Source: Pseudomonas sp. PDNC002 (lineage in GTDB: Bacteria > Pseudomonadota > Gammaproteobacteria > Pseudomonadales > Pseudomonadaceae). Taken from it: a stretch of 64,000 nucleotides of DNA. Below, piece after piece: positions 58,735-64,000 of this stretch (the first letter of the stretch is position 1; each line of letters begins with the position of its first letter). The stretch lies in NCBI RefSeq assembly GCF_016919445.1, contig NZ_CP070356.1, positions 1,061,501 through 1,125,500 on the forward strand, given 5' to 3'. The notes beneath the pieces are model-generated. The model did not search any database. It saw only the letters and a list, made by a program, of their open reading frames with translations, and was not told the DNA's origin. Both the position numbers and the translations under genes were made by a program.

Positions 58735-59646
58735 TCAGCACAGCCAGCGGCGCAGGGTCTCCAGCAGCACTCCGCGCAGTTCCGCCACTTCCGGAATGTC
58801 GCGGCCGCGCAAGCAGCCGTGGACCAGGCCGGCACCCGCGAAATAGTCCACCGCCACGCCCGCTTCTCGCAGGCGGTCGCGGTACAACGCGCCATCGTCG
58901 CGCAGCGGATCGAATTCGGCGACCGCGATGAAGGCTCGCGGCAGGCCTCGCAGGTGGTCGGCCCGCAGAGGCAGCGCCAGCGGATCGCGACGATCGCCGG
59001 CATGGGGCAGATAGGCTGACAGGCACGCCTCCAGGTCGGCCCGCGACAACAGCGGAGCATCTGCGCACAACGCGCGCGCGGAGGTATCGGCGTCCCCGAG
59101 TACGGGGTAGATCAGCACTTGTCCACAGGGCAGCGGCTCGCCCGCATCGCGCAGGGACAGGCACAGCGCGGCAGCGAGGTTGCCGCCAGCGCTGTCGCCG
59201 ATCACCAGCAGCCGCGCACGATCCACCGGCTCCCCCAGGGTGTTGTCGTACAGGCGCCGCCAGACGGCGAGGCAGTCGTGCAGCGCCGCCGGGTAGGGAT
59301 GCTCCGGCGCCAGCCGATAGTCCACCGCGACGACCAATGCACCCAGTTCAGCGGCCAGTTCGGCGCAGATGAAGTCGTGGGAATCCAGGCCACCGAGTAT
59401 CCAGCCACCGCCATGCAGGTAGAGCAGCGTTGGCCAGCCGGCATCCGGCGGGCTGCCCACCGGGCGGTACAGGCGCACCGAGGGCAGGCGGTCCAGGCAG
59501 AGTTCGCTGATGCGCAATCCAGGCGGGCGCGACGGGGTGAAGGCGAGCGCCATGCGTTGGTAGGCGGCGCGTTGGGCTGCGGGTGAAGGGTCGGGTTCGG
59601 TGAAGGCCTGCGTCCGTGCCACGAAGGCCTGCATGGCGTCGGACAT
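58735..59646 (-). CDS. HSL-family alpha/beta hydrolase (lipolytic enzyme) of the carnitine operon
   Basis: 303 residues from the ATG at 59646 (MSDAMQAFV); a GTG at 59664 is an alternative. Hormone-sensitive-lipase hallmarks: the oxyanion motif LYLHGGGWILGG, the nucleophile elbow VIGDSAGGNLAAAL, and C-terminal Asp and His in AVAEFDPLRDDG and GLVHGCL. It hydrolyses short-chain esters. Its place at the end of the cdh operon equals PA5384 in P. aeruginosa, where it is linked with carnitine use; acylcarnitine hydrolysis is a reasonable inference. Confidence 0.85.
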   Translation of the reverse strand: MSDAMQAFVARTQAFTEPDPSPAAQRAAYQRMALAFTPSRPPGLRISELCLDRLPSVRLYRPVGSPPDAGWPTLLYLHGGGWILGGLDSHDFICAELAAELGALVVAVDYRLAPEHPYPAALHDCLAVWRRLYDNTLGEPVDRARLLVIGDSAGGNLAAALCLSLRDAGEPLPCGQVLIYPVLGDADTSARALCADAPLLSRADLEACLSAYLPHAGDRRDPLALPLRADHLRGLPRAFIAVAEFDPLRDDGALYRDRLREAGVAVDYFAGAGLVHGCLRGRDIPEVAELRGVLLETLRRWLC

Positions 59647-59670
59647 TGGATAACGCCGCGCCACCGGCGA

Positions 59671-60144
59671 TCAGCCCGGCAGGCCGATGACGCGGCCGAC
59701 GTAGTCCGGACGGGGCAGCGGTCGATGCGCCTCCGCCAGCGCCAGCACACGCTCCAGCACCACGCCTTCGAAGGGCGCGGAGCGCGCGCCACCTTCGAGG
59801 TTCACGTGCAGCAGCATCTGTTCGCTGGCGGCCAGGGCGAGGTCTTCACCCGCGCGGTGCAGGCTGTGGAAAACGTGCAGGCGCTTGCGGTCGTGGGCGA
59901 TCAGCTGGGTGCGCACTTCGACCTTCTCGCCCTCCTTCACCTCGTGCAGGTAGTTGAGGTGCACTTCGAGGGTGAACAGGGAATCGTTGGTGGCGGCGCG
60001 ATGTTCCGCGTCGAGGCCCAGGTGGTCCATCAGGGCGTCGGTGGCGTAGCTGAACAGCAGCAGGTAGAAGGCGTCGCGCAGGTGGCCGTTGTAGTCGGTC
60101 CACTCGGTGAGGATGGGGGTTTCCCAGGTTTTCAGGGCGTGCAT
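59671..60144 (-). CDS. cdhB: Betainyl-CoA thioesterase CdhB
   Basis: 157 residues, hot-dog fold thioesterase of the 4HBT type: WTDYNGHLRDAFYLLLFSYATDALMDHLG carries the active-site Asp in the first long helix region, and EVKEGEKVEVRTQLIAHDRKRLHVFHSLH gives the central beta strands. It releases glycine betaine from betainyl-CoA, the last carnitine-specific step, feeding the GbdR-controlled pathway. The gene order lipase-cdhB-cdhA-cdhC-caiX is the same as in P. aeruginosa. An 85-bp gap with a palindromic repeat lies between it and cdhA. Confidence 0.88.
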   Translation of the reverse strand: MHALKTWETPILTEWTDYNGHLRDAFYLLLFSYATDALMDHLGLDAEHRAATNDSLFTLEVHLNYLHEVKEGEKVEVRTQLIAHDRKRLHVFHSLHRAGEDLALAASEQMLLHVNLEGGARSAPFEGVVLERVLALAEAHRPLPRPDYVGRVIGLPG

Positions 60145-60162
60145 TTTTCTATTTCCCAGAGA

Positions 60163-60199
60163 GCCCCTCTCCCCAGCCCTCTCCCTGAAGGGAGAGGGA
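60163..60199. repeat. CCCTCTCCC/GGGAGAGGG palindrome between cdhA and cdhB
   Basis: CCCCTCTCCCCAGCCCTCTCC followed by a CTGAAGGGAGAGGG arm within the operon gap. No T-tract follows. Confidence 0.7.
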
Positions 60200-60229
60200 G
60201 CCGTTCCGAGCAGGCGGTGAACGTTGAGG

Positions 60230-61195
60230 TTAGTCGGCGAAGGCGAAGCCGTGTTTGGACTTGGTTTCCTTGATGGCGCCGAGCACCGCCAGCAGGCAGT
60301 CGTCGCGGTAGCGTTCCAGCTCGGCGATGCTGCGCGAGCCTTGCTGTTCGCTGGTGCCTTCCACCACGCGGTCGATCAGGGTGTCGGTCAGCTCCGGGGC
60401 GGGCAGGTAGGTCCATGGCAATTGCAGCGCCGGGCCGAACTGGGCCATGAAGTGGCGCATCCCGGCGTTGCCGCCGGCGAGGGTGTAGGTGAGGAAGGTG
60501 CCCATGAACGACCAGCGCAGGCCGGCGCCGAAGCGGATGGCGTCGTCGATTTCGCCGGTACTGGCCACGCCGTCGTTGACCAGGTGCAGGGCCTCGCGCC
60601 AGAGCGCTTCGAGCAGGCGGTCGGCGATAAAGCCCGGTACTTCCTTCCTCACGTGCAGCGGCCGCATACCGAGGGATTCGTAGACCTTAATCGCGGCCTG
60701 CACGGCTTCGGGCGCGGTCTTCGCGCCACCCACCACTTCCACCAGCGGCAGCAGATAGACCGGGTTGAACGGGTGGCCGACCACGCAGCGTTCCGGGTGC
60801 GTGGCGTCGGCGTAGAACTCGCTGGGCAGCAGGCCCGAGGTGCTGGAGCCGATCAAGGCGTTGGGTTTGGCGGCGGCGCTGATCTTGGCGTGCAGCTCGC
60901 ATTTCAGGTCGAGGCGTTCGGGGGCGCTTTCCTGGATGAAGTCGGCGTCACGCACGCACTCCTCGATGGTGGCGACAAAGCGCAGGCGATCCTGTGAGGC
61001 ACCGGGGGCGAGGCCGGCCTTTTCCAGCGCTGGCCAGGCGTTGGCAATGCGCGCGCGCAGGGCGGCTTCGGCGCCGGGGGCCGGGTCCCAGGCGACGACG
61101 TCGAGGCCGTGGGCCAGGGCGCGGGCGACCCAGCCGCTGCCGATGACGCCGCTGCCGAGGGCGGCGAAGGTTTTGATGGCGGTGATGAAGGGCAT
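60230..61195 (-). CDS. cdhA: L-carnitine dehydrogenase CdhA
   Basis: 321 residues from the ATG at 61195, the usual length of bacterial carnitine dehydrogenase. An N-terminal Rossmann domain ([27 protein letters not shown]) binds NAD. The 3-hydroxyacyl-CoA-dehydrogenase-like active site contains His141 in [20 protein letters not shown], and the C-terminal helical domain contains [32 protein letters not shown]. It oxidises L-carnitine to 3-dehydrocarnitine. It lies between cdhC and cdhB, as expected. Confidence 0.92.
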   Translation of the reverse strand: MPFITAIKTFAALGSGVIGSGWVARALAHGLDVVAWDPAPGAEAALRARIANAWPALEKAGLAPGASQDRLRFVATIEECVRDADFIQESAPERLDLKCELHAKISAAAKPNALIGSSTSGLLPSEFYADATHPERCVVGHPFNPVYLLPLVEVVGGAKTAPEAVQAAIKVYESLGMRPLHVRKEVPGFIADRLLEALWREALHLVNDGVASTGEIDDAIRFGAGLRWSFMGTFLTYTLAGGNAGMRHFMAQFGPALQLPWTYLPAPELTDTLIDRVVEGTSEQQGSRSIAELERYRDDCLLAVLGAIKETKSKHGFAFAD

Positions 61196-61261
61196 GGTGA
61201 CTCCAGCGAATTGAGCGTTGGGGTGGGAGCGAACCGGTTGGCGATGAGCCCGTTGGGGCTT

Positions 61262-61320
61262 TCGCGGACAAAGTCCGCTCCTACGAAGAGCGGTTGCGTA
61301 GGGCGCAGCGTTATTCGCCC
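61262..61320. repeat. REP-like element between cdhC and cdhA
   Basis: TCGCGGACAAAGTCCGCTCCTAC (61262-61284) and an adjacent GTAGGGCGCAGCG...TTCGCCCTA arm pair. It lies in a 137-bp operon gap. Confidence 0.65.
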
Positions 61321-61332
61321 TAAGGTTCGGAA

Positions 61333-62217
61333 TCAGCGCGGCTTGAGATTCATCTTCCTGCGCCCCTCGGCCGGGGTCAGGGCGCGGCCGCCCAGGCGCT
61401 CGATGATCTCGATGGCGCGTTCGACCAGTTGGCCGTTCGTGGCGTGGACGCCGCGGTCGAGCCAGATGTTGTCTTCCAGGCCGACCCGCACGTTGCCGCC
61501 CAGCAGCATGGCCTGGGCAACCATCGGCATCTGCGAGCGGCCGATGCCGAAGCCGGCCCAGGTCAGGCCGTCGGGGATGTTGTCGGCCATCGCTTTCATG
61601 GTGGTGGTGTCGGCCGGCGCGCCCCAGGGGATGCCGAGGCAGATCTGGATCAGCGGGTCTTCCAGCAGGCCTTCCTTGAGCATCTGCTTGGCGAACCAGA
61701 GGTGGCCGGTGTCGAAGATTTCCAGCTCGGCCTTCACGCCCAGTTCGGTGATGCGCTTGGCGCCGGCGCGCAGCTGGGCCGGGGTGGAGACGTAGATGAA
61801 GTCGCCATCGCCGAAGTTCAGGGTGCCGCAGTCCAGGGTGCAGATTTCCGGCAGCAATTCCTCGACGTGCTTCAGGCGCTCCAGCGGGCCGACCAGGTCG
61901 GTGCCGGCGCCGAACTCCAGCGGCTGTTCGCCCTGGCCGATCTGCAGGTCGCCGCCCATGCCGGCGGTGAGGTTGATGATGACGTCGGTGTCGCTCTCGC
62001 GGATGCGCTCGACCACTTCGCGGTAGAGCTTCACGTCGCGGCTGGGCTTGCCGGTCAGCGGGTCGCGGACATGGCAGTGGGCGACAGTGGCGCCGGCCTT
62101 GGCGGCCTCGATGGCGGCGGCGGCGATTTCCTTCGGGGTAACGGGAATGGCCGGGTGCTTGCCGACGGTGTCGCCGGCGCCGGTCACCGCGCAGGTGACG
62201 ATCACTTCGTAATTCAC
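61333..62217 (-). CDS. cdhC: BKACE-family 3-dehydrocarnitine cleavage enzyme CdhC
   Basis: 294 residues of the beta-keto acid cleavage enzyme family (DUF849). Zinc-ligand motif [16 protein letters not shown], then [34 protein letters not shown] and the late [31 protein letters not shown]. It reacts 3-dehydrocarnitine with acetyl-CoA to give betainyl-CoA and acetoacetate. It is downstream of caiX and upstream of cdhA. Confidence 0.92.
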   Translation of the reverse strand: MNYEVIVTCAVTGAGDTVGKHPAIPVTPKEIAAAAIEAAKAGATVAHCHVRDPLTGKPSRDVKLYREVVERIRESDTDVIINLTAGMGGDLQIGQGEQPLEFGAGTDLVGPLERLKHVEELLPEICTLDCGTLNFGDGDFIYVSTPAQLRAGAKRITELGVKAELEIFDTGHLWFAKQMLKEGLLEDPLIQICLGIPWGAPADTTTMKAMADNIPDGLTWAGFGIGRSQMPMVAQAMLLGGNVRVGLEDNIWLDRGVHATNGQLVERAIEIIERLGGRALTPAEGRRKMNLKPR

Positions 62218-62305
62218 GGTGGCTGTCCTTCTTGAGGTCGAACGAACCCACTGCGCGCCGGACGACGCGCAGGGAGTTGCTGGTAGGGCGTTACTTTTTG
62301 GAGAG

Positions 62306-63244
62306 CTATTTCAGCGAGGCCTGTACGGCGGCGAGGCCGTCCTTGCCATCGAAGGTGGTCACGCCGTCGAGCCAGGCCTTGAGCGGCTCGGGGTTCTGCT
62401 TCAGCCAGGCCTTGGCGGCATCCACCGGCTGGCTGCGGTCGAGGATCGGCACCATCACCTGGCTCACCTGCTGGCTGCTGAACTTGAGGTTGTGCAGCAG
62501 CTTGGCGACGTTGCCGCACTGCGCCTGGTAGCCGCCGGCGGTCATGATCGAGACGGTGGCGGAGCCTTCGTTCGGGCCGAACACATCGTCGCTGCCGGTG
62601 AGGTACTTCATGTCGATCTGCAGGTTCATCGGGTGCGGCTTCCAGCCGAAGAACACCACCCACTGCTGGCGCTTGATGGCGCGCTTGACCGCGGTGAGCA
62701 TGCCGGCCTCGCTGGATTCGACGATCTGGAAGCCCTTCAGGCCGAACTTGTCGTCGGCGATCATCTTCGCGGTGATGCGGTTGGAGCCGCTGCCCGGCTC
62801 GATCAGGTAGATCTTGTTGCCCAGCTTGTCCTTGAACTTGGCGATGTCGGCGAAGGTCTTCAGACCGCCGTCGTAGACGTAGGTCGGCACGGCGTAGGTG
62901 GACTGCGCGTCGGGCAGGGTCGGCGGGGTGATCACGTCGATCTGCTGCTTGTCGAGGTAGGGCTTGGCCACCGGCTGCATGGTCGGTTGCCAGTAGCCGA
63001 GGAAGACGTCGAGCTGCTTGTCGGCCATGCCAGCGAGGATGATCTGCTGCGAGGCGCTGGTCTGCTTGACCTTGTAGCCCAGGCCGTCGAGCACGGCTTC
63101 GGCCACGGCGCTGCTGGCCACCACGTCGGTCCAGTTCACCGTGCCCATGCGCACGTTCTGGCACTGGGCGGGCTCGGCGGCCCAGGTGGTGCTGGCGGCG
63201 AGCATGAGCGCGGCACAGCCGAACGCTCGGATCGATAGCTTCAT
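62306..63244 (-). CDS. caiX: Carnitine-binding periplasmic protein CaiX
   Basis: 312 residues from the ATG at 63244 (GGGAGA upstream). Signal peptide about 1-22 ([14 protein letters not shown]). OpuAC-type fold with [43 protein letters not shown] and [21 protein letters not shown]; the aromatic residues resemble those of CbcX but the choline block NWMPSMANDIKP is replaced by [12 protein letters not shown]. CaiX delivers carnitine to the CbcVW transporter encoded at 31.7-33.8 kb. First gene of the carnitine operon, divergent from cdhR. Confidence 0.9.
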   Translation of the reverse strand: MKLSIRAFGCAALMLAASTTWAAEPAQCQNVRMGTVNWTDVVASSAVAEAVLDGLGYKVKQTSASQQIILAGMADKQLDVFLGYWQPTMQPVAKPYLDKQQIDVITPPTLPDAQSTYAVPTYVYDGGLKTFADIAKFKDKLGNKIYLIEPGSGSNRITAKMIADDKFGLKGFQIVESSEAGMLTAVKRAIKRQQWVVFFGWKPHPMNLQIDMKYLTGSDDVFGPNEGSATVSIMTAGGYQAQCGNVAKLLHNLKFSSQQVSQVMVPILDRSQPVDAAKAWLKQNPEPLKAWLDGVTTFDGKDGLAAVQASLK

Positions 63245-63468
63245 GACTTCTCCCTCAAGGCCTTTGCGGCGTTGGTTATCGTTGTTGTACGTCATGCGGC
63301 CCTCACGGGGGCTGGAGAACAAATTACGCAGGCGTCGCCCCGGTGAATCGCACAGTGGCGACCAGCTCTTGCACAGCAGCGACCTCCCCGATTGCCAGGG
63401 CGACGTCCTTGGTCCATAAGCAGGGGCAGGCTGCCACTACGCTGCCCTCCAATCGCACGGTACCCGCC
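63245..63468. promoter_or_regulatory. Divergent caiX/cdhR promoter region (224 bp)
   Basis: The intergenic region between the carnitine operon and its regulator, where CdhR is expected to bind. No single palindrome stood out by eye. Confidence 0.4.
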
Positions 63469-64000
63469 ATGTCCCACGACTTCTGGTTCCTGCTGTTGCC
63501 CGGTTTTTCGGTGATGGGTTTCGTTTCCGCCGTTGAGCCGCTGCGGGTGGCCAACCGCTTCCGCGGCGAGCTGTACCGCTGGCACCTGATGAGCCTGGAC
63601 GGCGGGCCGGTGCTCGCCAGCAACGGCATGTCGATGAACGCCGACAGCGGCCTGGAAGCCCTGCGCGAAAGCGACACGCTGCTGGTGGTGGCGGGTTTCG
63701 AACCGCTGCGCGCCTGCACCCCGGCGCTGCTGCACTGGCTCAAGCGCCTGGATCGTGATGGCGTGACGCTGGGCGGCATCGACACCGGCAGCTTCGTGCT
63801 GGCCGAGGCCGGATTGTTGCAGCGCCAGCGCTGCACGGTGCACTGGGAGGCGCTGGACGCCTTCCGGGAGACTTATCCACAGGTGCAGGCGACCCAGGAG
63901 CTGTTCGAGATCGACGGTCCGCGCATCACCTCCGCCGGCGGCACCGCGTCCATCGACCTGATGCTCGACCTGATCGCCCAGGACCATGGGCCGGAGCTGG
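63469..64000 (+). CDS. cdhR: Carnitine catabolism regulator CdhR, N-terminal part (runs off the window)
   Basis: Partial gene: ATG at 63469, open to the window end, 177 codons visible. The visible part is the GATase1/DJ-1-like domain of the GbdR/ArgR subfamily of AraC regulators: HDFWFLLLPGFSVMGFVSAVEPLRVANRFRGELYRWHLMSLDGG, GGIDTGSFVLAEAGLLQRQRCTVHWEAL, ITSAGGTASIDLML. The AraC DNA-binding domain lies beyond the window. In P. aeruginosa CdhR activates caiX-cdhCAB in response to carnitine, and the divergent arrangement is the same here. Confidence 0.9.
   Translation, partial: MSHDFWFLLLPGFSVMGFVSAVEPLRVANRFRGELYRWHLMSLDGGPVLASNGMSMNADSGLEALRESDTLLVVAGFEPLRACTPALLHWLKRLDRDGVTLGGIDTGSFVLAEAGLLQRQRCTVHWEALDAFRETYPQVQATQELFEIDGPRITSAGGTASIDLMLDLIAQDHGPEL

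Overview
The window reads as chromosomal DNA of a Pseudomonas close to the P. aeruginosa group (P. citronellolis/nitroreducens-like), although no rRNA or tRNA is present to fix the species. GC content is high throughout except at about 39.2-43.4 kb. Three blocks match gene neighbourhoods I know from P. aeruginosa: pdxY with a MifS/MifR-type two-component system (0-5.2 kb), the arginine transaminase (aru) cluster (9.6-25.5 kb), and the choline/glycine betaine/carnitine cluster (cbcVWX, sdaB, gbdR, cdh genes, caiX, cdhR; 31.7-39.2 kb and 58.7-64 kb). Gaps between genes are crowded with two palindromic repeat families: a CCCTCTCCC/GGGAGAGGG type and a REP-like GTAGGAGCGAGC type.

Layout. 0-7.3 kb: partial pdxY, small conserved genes, an alpha/beta hydrolase, the sensor/sigma-54 regulator pair, a membrane protein and a methyltransferase. 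7.3-9.55 kb: a small secreted protein, a LysR regulator, two candidate small RNAs and an expanded tandem palindrome array. 9.6-25.5 kb: quinone oxidoreductase, aldehyde dehydrogenase, aruH, aruI, an NDP-forming acyl-CoA synthetase, acyl-CoA dehydrogenase, enoyl-CoA hydratase, amino acid permease, the hybrid kinase AruS, a periplasmic binding protein and AruR. Together these import arginine, transaminate it to 2-ketoarginine, decarboxylate that to 4-guanidinobutyraldehyde and oxidise it. 25.5-31.3 kb: a TetR regulator divergent from a polyamine-binding-protein / class III aminotransferase / LuxR operon, then a secreted alpha/beta hydrolase.

31.7-39.2 kb holds a choline-type ABC transporter with two tandem binding proteins, serine dehydratase and the regulator GbdR. 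58.7-64 kb holds carnitine catabolism: CaiX binds carnitine, CdhA oxidises it, CdhC cleaves 3-dehydrocarnitine with acetyl-CoA and CdhB releases betaine. Betaine then feeds the GbdR pathway.

Between these two halves lies an accessory block (39.2-58.2 kb). It carries (i) an AT-rich Slam-type outer-membrane translocator with an adjacent glycine/asparagine-rich surface lipoprotein, (ii) remnants of a possible orphan toxin module and of an unrelated high-GC gene, and (iii) a contact-dependent inhibition (CDI) locus: cdiB, a roughly 4,400-codon cdiA, and a small downstream gene in the immunity position. cdiA is split by one extra base in a run of seven Gs. Its last ~125 codons and the immunity gene are AT-rich and match no toxin/immunity family I recognise. 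The most unusual content is here: the Slam/lipoprotein pair, the toxin/immunity pair and the G-tract frameshift.
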